Shown one piece after another: positions 29,800 through 41,302 of a stretch of DNA of 43,587 bases (its first letter is position 1; each line of letters starts with the position of its first letter). A program made the translations under genes and the position numbers. The DNA comes from Gnetum montanum. Taxonomy: Eukaryota > Streptophyta > Gnetopsida > Gnetales > Gnetaceae. The DNA lies in assembly GCA_015680685.1 (NCBI GenBank), contig MNCI01024072.1:963696-1007282 (forward strand), given 5' to 3'. The notes under the pieces were generated by a model. The model saw only the letters and a program-made list of their open reading frames with translations, did not search any database and was not told the origin of the DNA.

Positions 29800-30352
29800 N
29801 TATCGCCCCTAGGAGAGCGAGTCCTATAGTACTTGTAGGCTTGGTAGTGATGTTGGGGAGTAACATGACCAACAAAGTCACATGGAGAGATTGGATGTTG
29901 CATGTAATATCTATATGGGTCAAGTTACCAGTAAGGATATTGTTGCCTTGGTGGTGGGATTCCCCATGATTGTGGATGCTGCCACTATTGATGTTGATGA
30001 ATTGGTTGTGGTGGAGTTCCACTTGGGTAATATGTTAAAGGTTGGTGGAATTGCCTTGGATTACCTTGGGGATAAGGTAACTTTTGGGATGTTTTCTATT
30101 TGTTTAAACATGGATTAAGTGCATACACCCCAAACTCCTGTAGATGTGAGATCATAGGGCAACATCCCTTAGGATGGTCATATTGACATATCTCGCATCC
30201 ACTATCATCATCTATATCTGAGTCCACAACCTCTTCAATAATAGAAACATTTCCCTTACCCTTGTTACGTGCATTTTCTGCTTCTCTCTTTTTTCTTTTG
30301 CCACCATCACTACCTCACTCTCTAGACTCCTCTACTACTTTGAGAACAGTTN

Positions 30353-30482
30353 CAAAAGAAAAAAGAGAGAAGCAGAAAATGCACGTAACAAGGGTAAGGG
30401 AAATGTTTCTATTATTGAAGAGGTTGTGGACTCAGATATAGATGATGATAGTGGATGCGAGATATGTCAATATGACCATCCT
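30353..30482 (+). other. Inverted assembly block in copy B (gag)
   Basis: 130 bases between single Ns at 30352 and 30483 are, by eye, the exact reverse complement of 30171-30300, including the zinc-knuckle codons. The real gag segment, equivalent to copy A bases 60-200, is missing here. Confidence 0.88.
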
Positions 30483-32133
30483 NTATAGAGAAGGATCTCG
30501 ATTATATTCTTCTGCACTCTCTCTTTTTTGTAGCTCACCTTATTCCTTAGCAACTTGCTCCAGTAGTCTTTGAATTTGATGGAACCTAAGCTCAAATAAC
30601 CTTCCTTGAGCATAAGTCCCTAGGGTTCTTCTCATTTCATTCCTAAGCCCATCTATGAGATGGCGTAGCTAATCCCGCTGCGAATAACCATGCCTAGGAT
30701 AGCGATGTAATAGTGCATAATAGTTGACCATGGTAGCATCTAATGGTTCATGACTTACTTGTTTCCATCCTTGGATTTTCCTTTGTAGGTTAGACACGCG
30801 AGAGTATGTTTGGTACTTATCGTTGAACAATTCTAACATAGTACTCCACCTACGAATGGATTTTGGTTCTAAGGACCAGTACCAACTTTTAGCTTCTTTT
30901 ACTAATGTCCGTGGGAACAACTTAAGTTTTTGCCACTCATTCTCTATGTTTTGCAAGGTACATGCATCATGAAATGCTTGTAAGTGATTTTGAGGATCAG
31001 CGTTATATCCTCCTTCAAATATTGGGATGTTATTCATGTCTAACCTCTTGATCCTACTATCTCTTTGGTGCCTTGTTGGAACTCTCACAGCCTTAGTTAT
31101 GTCTAGCATGCTTCGAGTAGCGAGTAGGGGTTCATCATGATCATCTCATTCATAGCATCTATGATGCCTATGTTGTTCCCTACTCTCCCTTCTTCTATGT
31201 CATGATTCCTTAAAGTGCCCTCATCCTATATCTTGGTTATCTCGTCTATGACTTCCACTTTGCTTGCCCTTATCCTCATGATCTTTTCTCTATGGCTACG
31301 TCTAGACACTGAAGGAGAGGGTGAAGGAGATGATGAAGGTGAAGAAGAAGGAGAACTGCCACCATGACGATGTCTACTATCTTCTCTTTGGTTGTCTCTA
31401 CCTCGATCGTGATTGTGATCAAAATGCCCACCTTTGCCATGTGTCCTTATTCCTTTTTTAGATACTTTGTGTCTATTGGTATCAGCACCTGGGTTATGAA
31501 TAGTAGAATGAAGGTTCTGATACAAAACCCCTTGGCCAAAGTCAAGGTGAGGAACATTGTTATGCGGGCAACTACCTGAGGTAGGTTCATCACCCTCAAT
31601 TTCGTTTAAACTGTGGGGGGCATCCTTGGACCATTTTCCCTTCAAGGACTTATGATGTCTCTCTTGTTGCAAATCCCTTTGACATTGCACCTCTGTGGGA
31701 GGATAGTCTCTCAAATCATAGTCCTACACAATTTATTTTGCATGTAAGTGTTGCATGCCTATTCGTGTGAGAGCACGAAAAAGCATACTTGGGACTGATC
31801 GGTCGGGAGGTAACACTATGTTACCTTCCAAGTCACGCCAATGCAACTATTTGTCTTGGTGGAAAATAAAGGTGAGGTCGGTTACATATTCATCAGGATG
31901 AATATATACCACACGAAACTATTGAGGGATTGGCAGATCAATGTCATGTGTATCTTACCGCTGATTGCTTCTTGTGTTAGTCTTAGGCGGTGAAGTGCTT
32001 TTGTGCATAGAAGAAGACATCTTGTCTTGTTCAATGTGCAATGTACTACTATCTTTTCCTTAACCAACCCTAAGGGTTTGTTCCAATGATGTGAATGATT
32101 TCCTAAGTTCTACTTAGCGCACAAATAACTAAG

Positions 32134-32151
32134 TCCTTGGCAACGATGCCA
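32134..32151 (-). other. Primer-binding site of copy B
   Basis: The minus strand reads TGGCATCGTTGCCAAGGA, four differences from the complement of the tRNA-Asp 3' end. It is one base from the LTR. Confidence 0.8.
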
Positions 32152-32152
32152 A

Positions 32153-32957
32153 TGATGAGCAACGAGGTACCCCACTGCTCAACCATACAAATACAAGCGT
32201 TTCAGGCATGATCCAATCGAATTCCAAGGACTAAGTGCCTATGTGCCTTTGTGGAACAATAACGGGCTGGTTAATCATTGTCTTCCCAAACTTACTTGTA
32301 TGTCATGGTTGTATGATTAAGTAAGCTTGAGGCATATAATTTTTATGGCTTTTATGTGTTTTATATCCTATGCTAGTAACGAGGGGAAGAGAGATAACTA
32401 AATAACTAATCTAATTTAACTACTCATTAACTAAGTTCTAATTACTCCTAACACTAGTATCCGTTCCCACTTGCCGTACACATCCTAAACCAGTGCAACG
32501 CTATTGGGATTACCAAATGCTAATGGTCATTGGGTTACCAAGCGCTACATGCATGCTCGAAGCGGTCGTACTGAGTGTATTTAACTAAGAGAGTTGTAGG
32601 GTGAGAAAAATCATTAATCAACTAGGAAAGCATTAAATATAATTAACACTAATTAATCTATTCTATATGCTGCAAAGTGTATCATAAAGTTCATCTTTAT
32701 TTCCATACACAAAGTGTGCTCAGGTACACAATGCTCGAATAAAGATCCGTTCACTCTATGACTTCTACTACGGGGATGTAGAAATAATTCTAACTCTGGA
32801 GGGAAAATGGTAAGAGTTTAGCTAAGGGACTAACTGTCTAATGTGGAAACCAAGGGTGCCACCTCTTATTTATAGGCAAGGAGATAGGCCACAATATTGG
32901 GTATCCGACATCACATGGTTGGATCCGATATCAAGGACGTGATATCACTGTTCATCA
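32153..32957 (-). repeat. 5' LTR of copy B
   Basis: An 805-bp LTR with TGATGAG and TCATCA ends, paired with 23113-23906. The minus-strand TATA box lies at about 32863-32876. The U3 to its right (32878-32957) holds TATCCGACATC, GGATCCGATATC and ACGTGATATCAC. A slightly longer copy of this array than in the 3' LTR is present. Confidence 0.92.
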
Positions 32958-34146
32958 AACATTGAACCAAAACATGAAATTTGCAGTGAGGTAAACATGG
33001 AGAGCATAGATGGATAAGAGAGAGAGTGGAATGGACTTCCTAATTATGGTCACATGAAGTCCCTTGTGGATTTTTTGGTCAAATGACTTAATAGGATCCA
33101 TCCTTAGTCTAGACCAAAACTAACCACTTGTAGTAACTTTGCATCGACATTCTAAGACCAATATATCCCCTGAGACACAAGAGTGCTCCCACAAAACACC
33201 CACCATTCCAAATTAGAGAAGAAGTAGGAAGTGAGGAAGGGCCTTAGTTAGAGGAGATGATTCCTATAACTAGTGCTTGTAGCCCATTTATTTTGTCTAA
33301 GGGGTGTGCTTTGAATTTTCATCTTTTCTTTTTGGAATGGAAACCATATCATGAAAAGACACATGCATTTATTTTATCCAAGGGGTGTGCTTTGAATCCT
33401 CATATTTTCTTTCTTTTTTCTTAATGATAGCCACACCATGCAAGGATGTATGCATTTATTTTGTCCAAGGGGTGTGCTTTGAATCCTCATCATTTTTTTA
33501 TTAGAACCACACCATGCAAAGACTTATTCAACTTCCTTTATTGATTGGCATGGAACGGTAAGAAATTCATGGAAAGACACATGCACCTAGGCAAATAGAA
33601 AAGTACAAAGAATACTGAATCCCCTTGAAGCCACACCCTGTTCAAAGCTTTGAATCCTTTCCAATTTTGAAAACTACCAAAGTCACAAATTATTATAGTT
33701 TTATTAATGAAAAAGCGGTTACATGTTTCCAAAACAAGGAAAACCATAGAGTGTGTGGATGGGTGGATGTTGTTGACTCATTGCCTATTACATGAAAAAG
33801 AAACCATGTCCTAATTATCCATAATTAAATTCAAAGCTGGAAACTAAACACCAATAATCAAATAACAAAAATAGTATATACCACCATCAAGTAACGCCTT
33901 ACCAATGTACTTAGCACTTATTAACAAAAAGTTAGAAAATCACATCAAATAAAAGAAAATATAGAAGAAAGTGTAAATTATTCAAGAAATATCAAATGTA
34001 CTAATGATGGTGTAAAACAAAAATTAGAAAAGACTAGTAACATAAAAACAAAAAGATATAAAACAAAGAACATGTAAAATAAAAAGTTGTAAAATTAAAA
34101 ATGCGTAAAACAAAAAATTTGAAAAACTGAGGAGTCACTTGAATGG
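32958..34146 (-). other. 3' noncoding region of copy C, part right of copy B
   Basis: Starts with AACAT, the target duplication of copy B. It contains three hairpin units (33301-33513), a long A-rich stretch with repeated GTAAAA(C/T)AAAAA words (33940-34130), and ends at the integrase terminus. No gene is seen. The 69-codon minus-strand frame at 33538-33747 has no conserved counterpart. Confidence 0.7.
33301..33513. repeat. Three tandem hairpin units, copy C
   Basis: Units start GGGGTGTGCTTTGAAT at 33301, 33382 and 33469, with periods of 81 and 87 bp, and end near CCATATC, CCACACC and CCACACC. Each unit is joined by GCATTTATTTT(A/G)TCCAA. Copy D has two units and copy B has one. Confidence 0.65.
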
Positions 34147-35470
34147 TTAGAATGGTTGGCCATCTCCCTCATGACTAAGTTGAAAGTAGGATATCCAAAA
34201 TATGGAGTGTGGTTGTCCATCTAATGAGGTTGTTGTTGTGTTAGTTGGCTTATGTTCATGGAAAGGTTTAATTTGTTGAATGTTGACCAGTTGTTTCTTG
34301 TTTGGACTCTCAGGTTTATAGATCATCATGGATCCTAAAGGAAAAGTTTTATAAATGATATAAGATCCCTCCCACAATGTTTAGAACTTATTTTGTTGAG
34401 GTACATGTGTGGGCTTCTAGTAGAATACCTCTCCTGATTGAAATTTAACTTTTCTAATTTTTAGGTCATGATGCTTTTTGTTATAAGCCTTGTGCAACTT
34501 GTTAGATGATAAGGCTACTAATTGATTTTCATCTAGCAGGTTGAGATTCATTATTCTTTCCTTTTGATCTATACTTAAGTTAAGGTCAAGGTCACAAGCT
34601 ATTGAAAGTGAATGAAGTTCAAATTGAATAGGAAGTATTGGCATTTTACTGTACACAAGCTCATAGGGAGAGTAGCCTATAGGAAGTTTCCAAGTTGAGC
34701 AATAGGCCCAAAGGGCATCATTGAGTTTTGTGCTCCAGTCCTTCCTATACTTGCTAATAGTTCTTGTTAGTTTTATGTAGTTTTCCTAGTCATAACCTCA
34801 ACTTGACCATTAGCTTGGGGATGGTAAAGTGTTATGAGTTTGTGTTCAACCCCCAAGCGTTACGTAAGCTTCTAAAAAGTGGTGCCTACAAAATGAGTTC
34901 CATTGTCATAAATTAATGCATGTGGCACACCAAACCTATTTGCAATGTTTTTTTGTACAAACCAAGTAGCAGTAGAGGATGTACAATCAATGATGGCTAC
35001 TGCTTCTACCCATTTTGTACAATAGTTAACCGCGACTATGATGTATGCCTTTCCATTTGACATGGGCATGATGGGACCCATGAAATCAATGCCCCAAATG
35101 TTTAATAGTTCTAATGGTTGAATCCATTATTGAGATTCCTCCATTCACGTAGTCATTCCACCATCTTGTTGGCATCATTCACAAGAGCAGATGAAATGGT
35201 AAGCATCCCTAAAGAGTGTTGGCCAATAGTACCCTGCCATCAGGATTTTAATGGTCGTGCATCTCGCAACATAGTGTCCTCCACAAGGAGCTTCATGAGT
35301 GTCTTAGATCACATTTAGTTGATCTAGATTAGGGACACACCTTCAAACCAAGACATCAATGCACACCTTGTAGAGGTTTCCATTGATCTCCATGAAGTGC
35401 TTTACTTGGTGAAGAAACGGTTGTTTCTTCCAGTGGTACAACCCTTGTGGCATCTCATAAGTGAGAAGAT
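34147..35470 (-). pseudogene. pol: Integrase of copy C, broken
   Basis: The open piece at 34872-35081 carries MGPIMPMSNGKAYIIVAVNY, TKWVEAV and a changed second Asp motif YDNGTHF (Asp kept). HPQANGQVEV near 34815 keeps the catalytic Glu and lacks the stop seen in B and D. The pieces at 34417-34656 (MPILPIQFELHSL, LDENQLVALSSNKLH) and 34147-34377 (WEGSYI, NIQQIKPF, ISYFQLSHEGDG) complete the C-terminal domain. The second zinc-finger region has a TGA stop (CSCE then CQQDG). The loss of function is clear from stops and shifts. Confidence 0.88.
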
Positions 35471-35990
35471 AAGTGAGAATGTTATCATATCATTTTGTCT
35501 CATTAGGCATTTTTTTAGTTATTGCTCCAACAAATAGGAGTTCATTAAGAAATGTATCAGGTAATGGACTTTCTTCCTCTTTGTTATTCCATCGCAATCG
35601 AGATAAGTGATCAGCAACCACATTCTCAGTGCCCTTTCGATCTACCATTGTAAGATCAAACTCCTGCAAGATCACCAGCCACTGTATGACATGGGGGCTC
35701 ACCTGTTCATTAGGAAGTGGATGGAATTATGGTCTGTGTGCACAAACACTTTGTATCTAAGCACATAATGGCTGAACTTTTCTAGAGCAAGCACCACTAC
35801 CATCAATTCTTTTTCCATAGTGGTATAGTTCAATTGTGCACCCACAATGCTTCGACTAACACAATGGATGTAATATGGATGTTTCTTGTCATCTAACTAC
35901 ATTAGCACAGCTCCCAAAGCATAATTCAATGCATCTATCATGATATGAAATGGTCTAGACTAATCAAGTGCTTGTAGAATTAGAGTTTCC
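35471..35990 (-). pseudogene. pol: RNase H domain of copy C
   Basis: IDALNYALGAVL (first Asp, near 35930), MEKELMVVVLALEKF (Glu), HTDHNSI (third Asp, near 35730) and ILQEFDLTMVDRKG then VADHLSRLRW (35590-35670) are visible. One shift near 35703 drops part of the KP.V linker, so the LMNR motif runs out of frame. The region between ADHLSRL and integrase resembles Athila, with no second RNase H. Confidence 0.87.
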
Positions 35991-36980
35991 ATAAGCTTTT
36001 CTTGCAGTTGCTAGAATGCTTTTTCACGTTCTGGGGTCCAAACAAAAGGAGCATTTTTCTTTGTTAGTTCAACCAATGGTTTTGCGATCTTAGAGAAATT
36101 CTCTATGAATTGTCTGTAGTAGCCAGCATATCTAAGAAATGACCAAACATCTTTAACTATTTCTAACTAGTAGGTTATTCCTTGGATGATCCTTATGTTT
36201 TTAGGATCCACCTCAATTCTTGGTTGCAATATTTTATGCCCTAATACAATGCCCTTTTGGACCATGTGGTGACGTTTCTACCAATTGAGCTGCACGTTAG
36301 TTTTGACACATCATTTTAGCACTTACTTAGGGTGGTCTAGGGCTTGCTCAAATGTAGCTCCATAGGTAGAGAAGTCATCCATGAACACTTCTACACCACT
36401 ATCGATCTACTATTGAAAGATGCTTTGGACCAGACATTGAAATGTGGTAGGGGCATTGCATAGACCAAATGGCATCTTATGATATGCAAAACTCCCCCAA
36501 GGACTTGTGAACATTGTCTTTGCTTGGTTCTTTGGTGCAATTTGAATTTGGTTATAGCCACTATAACCATCTAGGAAACTATAGTAGCAATGCCCTAATA
36601 TTATGTCAAGCACCTGATCAAAAAATGGCAAAGGAAAGTGATCCTTGAATGTTGCCATATTCAGCAACCTAAAATCAATGTAGACCTTCCATTTGCTACC
36701 TTTCTTTGGCACAATTACAAGTGGGCTAATGCACTCGCTATCTACAATGGGATAGATGAACCTAGCCTTGAGGAGTTGCTCGATTTCCTCCTTGAAAATT
36801 TACTTCAATTTGGGGTTCAACTATCTTTGTGGTCGTTGTTTTGGCTTCATGGTCGAGTCAGTGTAAATGTGATGCTAGCATATCCTAGGATCAATCCCTA
36901 TGAGTTTAGGATATGACCAAGCAAAAGCTGATGACCATCTTTCAACTACCTTCAACAGCCTCTCTTTTGTTTTGAAGCAA
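35991..36980 (-). pseudogene. pol: Reverse transcriptase of copy C
   Basis: The palm (36410-36712) shows VYIDFRLLNMATFKDHFPLPF, DGYSGYNQIQIAPKNQAK and KMPFGLCNAPTTFQ. The FMDD region lies near 36380, after a stop. Thumb and connection motifs (LGH, NFSKIAKPLVEL) run down to 36000 with several stops. IDF replaces the CIDF context by YIDF. It aligns with copy D over its whole length. Confidence 0.9.
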
Positions 36981-37860
36981 GTCTTGCATTGATTATAATT
37001 GGCTTCTTATTTTTCAAAAATACATATTCCATTATAGCTAGTAGTGTTTTCAGTTCAAGGGGCTATTACTTGAAGTTCTTAGGAATTTCTAACTTTCCCC
37101 AATAGGTATCATCATTTGTATCATTAGAGAGTTGGTGATGAACTTGCTCAAGTTCATTCATGTTAGTGCCATATTCACATGTCAAGCTCTTAGCTAGTTC
37201 CATGCATAGTGTGCTACTTTTTGAATCAGTGGTCAGTCATAGGGTGCCCTCCTATTTTATGGTTGCTGTGTATAAACACCTTTGCATTTCTACTTCTGGC
37301 ATAAATTGCTTGCATGCAGAGATTGATGCTTATTGGATGGCCTAAAGTTTTTACACAAAATTTCACCTGCTATTATTGTACATGATGCATGAAACTCTCT
37401 TCTTCTTAATCTTTCCAAATGCATTTTATTTAGATATTTCTAGGGAAAGATCTCTTATGTTCATTTTTGCATCTATGGTTCTCAACCATGCTCTTCCCAT
37501 GATGATTGGGAAATTCCCTTTATAGTTCTCCACTTTGATTACTAGGAAGTTAGCACAATAAGACCACTCACAGACAATGGTCACAATGTCTTCTACCAAT
37601 CCTAATGAATAGTGATGGACTGGTCTGCCAATTCTAATCTAATGTTGCTCTTCTTAAGAGGAGGCAGGTTCCAGGTAGTGTACATCTCATGAGAAATCAA
37701 ATTAACACCAAAACCTGAATCCAAAAGAGCCTTACACAATTCATTCCCAACAATTTACAAATAAATTAGAGAACTTCTAGGATTAGCTAATTTTCTAGGA
37801 AGGTTTCCTACGGGGATCCAATTAAACACTGTGTGAGTAAGCATTATGGTATGGATCCTT
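36981..37860 (-). pseudogene. pol: Protease and linker of copy C
   Basis: Near 37690-37725 the minus strand reads LLDSGFGVNLISHE, an intact DSG active-site loop. A flap-end FPIIMGRAWL equivalent lies near 37480-37510, followed by SLEIS. The linker to RT runs to about 36980 and carries several stops. It matches B better than D. Confidence 0.78.
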
Positions 37861-40345
37861 AGCAAATTTTGGTTTGAAGGAGGCTTGAAGAAATATGATA
37901 TGGAGGGAGAGGTAAGAGCAGGGTGATCAATTGCAGGTGTAGGTGAAGGCTTAGGTGGACTACAAGATCGAAAGAAATGTCTTTTCTTTGATTGAGCATT
38001 CAACCCCTCTGATTGATGATTGGGTTGCAAATTCACTACCCTCGTAGCATTGCGTTGTTGTAGTTGAGTGGGTTGTTCACCCTGCATAGGAGGAGTATGT
38101 GGTAGCTATGCAACTAGAGGAGGAGTGTGTGCAGGGAAAGGAGGAGGATAAGGATAGGAGGTAGCATCCCTTCTTTCATACAAAGATGGAGTTTGATAAT
38201 AGTCAAAAGGATGGTAGTAACACTAAATATTAGAAACGTGATTGGAAGAGTCACATGAAGACATGGGTTGCTGAATGTGATAACCACATGGATCAAGCTA
38301 CCGGTAAGGAGATTGTTTCCTTGGTGATGTAAACACCCATGCTTGTGGTTGTTGCCATTGTTGGTTTTATTCATACAGTTACGGTGGAGCTTTGCTTGGA
38401 TAATATGGTTGTCATTGGTGGAACTTCCTAAGATTACCTTGAGGATAAGGCAACCTCCTGGATATTTTCCTTTGTGTAAATCATGGATGTAAGGCATACA
38501 TGCAAAACTCCTAAAGATGTGACACAACGAGGCAACATCCCTTGGGATGTTCATACAAGTAAACATCACATCCACAATCATCATCTGAGTCATTCTCCAC
38601 AACCTCTTCTATTATAGCAATTTTTCCCTACCTTTGTAATATGCATGTTTAGCTTCTTTGTGCCTCCTATGCTCATGATCATTACCATATTCTCGGGACT
38701 CTTTAACAATTTTGAGGATAGCTTGAGATATGCTATCCATGGAGTCTCTTAACTAATCAACCTTGATCGTAAGTTTAGATTGAAATTATTGAAGAGGCAA
38801 AGATTTTTTATGCATCGCTTTGTGAAATATAGATTCATACTTACTATCATAGAATCAAACCTCCTACTTGTGGATGGAAGGATCACAGTTGTACTCCTTT
38901 GCACTTTCCCTTTTTCTTAGTTTGCCCTCCTGTTTAGCCACCTACTTTATTAACCTTTGTACCTAATGGGTAGTTAGTTTTGACAGGCACCCTTGGGCAT
39001 AGACACTAAGGGTTTTCCTCATTTCATTACAAAGCACATCTATAATGTGTTGGAGTTGAGATAATTGAGAAAAACCATGGCTAGCACATTACAACATCCA
39101 AGGGTTTGTGTACTCCTTGTTTCCACCCTTGAATTTGCTTCCTTAAGTTGGACACCTAGGAGTATATTTGATACTTATCATTGAACATTTTAAGCATGGT
39201 ACTCCATCGTTTGATAGATTCCGGTGCTAAGGACCAATACCAGTTCTCTGCTTCTTTGATGAGTGTCCTGGGAAACAACTTCAATTTTTGTTATTTATTC
39301 TCTATGTTTGTCAAGGCACATGCATCTTGAAAAGCTTGAAGATGATTCTGTAGATTAGAGTTATATCCTCCTTTAAATCAAGGAATATTGTTCATGTCTA
39401 ACCCTTTGATCCGACTGTCTTTCACATGCCTTGTTGGAATTCCAATTACCTCTGTGATGTTAAGCATATTTTGGTTAGCAGATAAAGGCTCATCGAGGCC
39501 TTAATCATGGTGCCTATGATGCCCTTTACTAACCCTTCGTTCATGGTGATGTGCTTCTCTTGAACATCTACGTCCTTGATCTTACCTACCTTGACGGTCC
39601 CTTTGGTCATTTTGGTCTAGTCGGTTGTTTCATTCATTTCGATCACCTCCACCATGATCTTGCCTTTTGTGGTCATGGTTAGAGCTAGAATAATATGCTG
39701 ATGATGAGGGGGAAAAGGAAGGAGAACCAACATCATCACGATGCCTACTACTACCTCTTCGGTGATCGTAACCATGATCACAATCATACTTCTTACCAGC
39801 ATCCCTATCTTGGCTTGCCCCTTTAAATCTTGCGTTGTCATTGGATCCCTTATTACTAGAATTAGGATTGTGAACTGTGGAGTGTAGATTCTGGTTTTGA
39901 CCTTCATCATCAAAGTTAAAGAGAGGAGCATCATTAGTGGAAAATCCCCACTAGCTTGTTGGTACAATAGGAACGGAGAATCGTTAAGTCCTTTTCCCTT
40001 CAAAAGTTCATAGCGCTGCTCTAGCTATCGATCTTGTAGGTGTTATGCTTCGATGGGCTAATAATCCCTAGCATCGACATCTTCCATGTTATATTCCTCA
40101 TGGCAATCCTAAAGATCACATCATGTAAGCATTTGATAAAGCATTGCAGGAGCAACATGATTGGGTAGTAACACAATGTTACCTTCCATGTCACGCCACT
40201 ACAGTTGTTCATCCTGCTGTAAGATGAAGGTAAAGTTTAGCACATACTCATCAAGATGAGTATATGTAATTTGGTACTATTGAGGCTTTGATGGACAAGA
40301 ATTATTAGGCTTGGGCAAAGAAGCACTCCTGTGAGAAGAAGACAT
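37861..40345 (-). pseudogene. gag: Gag of copy C, heavily broken
   Basis: The start at 40343-40345 gives MSSSHRSASLPK. The N-terminal domain keeps LHQDEQLX and GNIVLLPN motifs (40150-40250). The linker (39520-39720) is His/Asp/Arg-rich (NHDHKRQDHGGGDRNE) and keeps RRCSREAHHHERR. The capsid region (39030-39480) has GIPTRHVKDSRIKGLDMNNIP and a WYWSL-like motif. The zinc-knuckle region near 38540-38580 reads CDVYLYEHPKGCC, so the second Cys is lost. A Pro-rich stretch (PPKPSPTPAIDHPALTSP, near 37930) leads to protease. Confidence 0.8.
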
Positions 40346-40485
40346 TGTTGATTAGTGAAAAAAAATCATAGTGTGCTCTGAGAATTTGATGTAGTAATTG
40401 TAACACAAGATATGACTCTCAAGTTCATTGTAACGATTTAAATACTTTCACTAGATCCTAGATAATGCACAAAACAAAAAAAAGG

Positions 40486-40503
40486 TTCCTAGCGATGGCA
40501 CCA
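40486..40503 (-). other. Primer-binding site of copy C
   Basis: The minus strand reads TGGTGCCATCGCTAGGAA, six differences from the tRNA-Asp complement and the most decayed of the three visible sites. One base lies between it and the LTR. Confidence 0.78.
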
Positions 40504-40504
40504 A

Positions 40505-41297
40505 TGATGAGCGGCGAGGTACCCCTATGCCCAACCATATGAATCACTAAGGCGTTACGCGTGATCTAGTCGAATTCCATGGACCTATATTTATCTCATA
40601 CATTAGTTCCTCTAAGAAGTGAAATAGCATTAAGAATGTTCATTGTCTTCCCAACTACACTCGTGAGGCTCAAGTGTATCGTTTAAGTGTAATTGAGGTA
40701 TATGAATTTTTATTGTTTTATATTTTATGGATGTAGTCACCTACAGCAAGAATAAGGGTAGAGTAGATTGAAACTAATGTCTATTGCTAGCCTTACACAA
40801 GTAATCATCCCACTTTTTTGAACACATATAGCACTGCTAGGCTACGAAATGTTAAGTGGTTGTGCTTGCGTTCATTAATTACTGGAAATAAATTGCTTAA
40901 TTCAAATGCATTAAAATAAAGAGCAAGAAAGTAAAATGCATTAAAGAAAATATTAAGCTATTCTCAGTGTTGCAAGGATTGTCAAAAGAGTTTGTTTTAT
41001 TCCTATCACATTTCTACACTTAGGTACATCAGTGCTTGAACAAAGAACCATACACACTTAAGACTCCTTCTACAGGCACTCAAAAAATATTCTAACTCTA
41101 GGGAGAAGAAACAACAAGGCTTTGCTACCTTGCTTAAAAATTGAAACCTATCTAATGAATTACTTCTAAAAACTAGAGCCCAAGCACGATATTTATAGAA
41201 TCAGAGTATATACCCCGATGTTGTACATCCAACATTAGACCCAAGCCTCGACATTGCGTATGCGACATTGGAGCAAACACAAAATGATGATTCATTA
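40505..41297 (-). repeat. 5' LTR of copy C
   Basis: A 793-bp LTR starting TGATGAGCGGCGAGGTACC and ending TTCATTA. It pairs with 21399-22233. The minus-strand TATA box (TCTATAAATATC) is at about 41188-41199. The U3 contains CGATGTTG, CGACATTG and CGACATTGG words. Confidence 0.9.
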
Positions 41298-41302
41298 GTT
41301 GG

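Larger units (their letters stand above)
29561..32020 (-). pseudogene. gag: Gag of copy B, broken, with two inverted assembly blocks
   Basis: The start at 32018-32020 gives MSSSMHKSTSPPK. The N-terminal domain with LHWRDLEGNIVLPPDRS (31800-31860) precedes a region with RDYPPTEVQCQRDLQQE and SLKGKW (31226-31714) and a Pro/Ser stretch (31290-31370). The capsid spans 30669-31109 as one open piece with RLDMNNIPIFEGGYN, AFHDACTL, SWYWSLEPKSIRRWS and FNDKYQTYSRVSN. A zinc knuckle CEICQYDHPKGCC lies at 30159-30197. Inverted blocks at 29641-29799 and 30353-30482 interrupt the 3' part. Confidence 0.85.
23113..32957 (-). mobile_element. Copy B: youngest Ty3/gypsy element, nested in copy C
   Basis: LTRs at 23113-23906 and 32153-32957 enclose gag, protease, RT, RNase H and integrase on the minus strand, 9.85 kb in total. 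Flanks are GACAT (23108-23112) and AACAT (32958-32962), one mismatch. Removing B rejoins the C noncoding region in register with D and with B's own equivalent. B lacks the extra 3' frame. Its RT region is damaged by an N gap and by inverted assembly blocks. Its protease DSG, integrase Glu and gag zinc knuckle are better kept than in D, which fits a younger age. Confidence 0.93.
21399..41297 (-). mobile_element. Copy C: complete but decayed Ty3/gypsy element, interrupted by copy B
   Basis: Two LTRs (21399-22233 and 40505-41297) are flanked by a perfect GTTGG duplication (21394-21398 and 41298-41302). Without copy B and its duplication the element is about 10.05 kb. It has gag, protease, RT, RNase H and integrase in the standard order on the minus strand, but no extra 3' frame. 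B sits in its 3' noncoding region. Stops and frameshifts occur throughout. Confidence 0.92.

Noticed and set aside
33301-33513. Regularly spaced repeats as a CRISPR array
   Set aside because: Only three imperfect units in a plant retrotransposon, with loops rather than unique spacers, and no cas genes. It is a tandem hairpin of the element.
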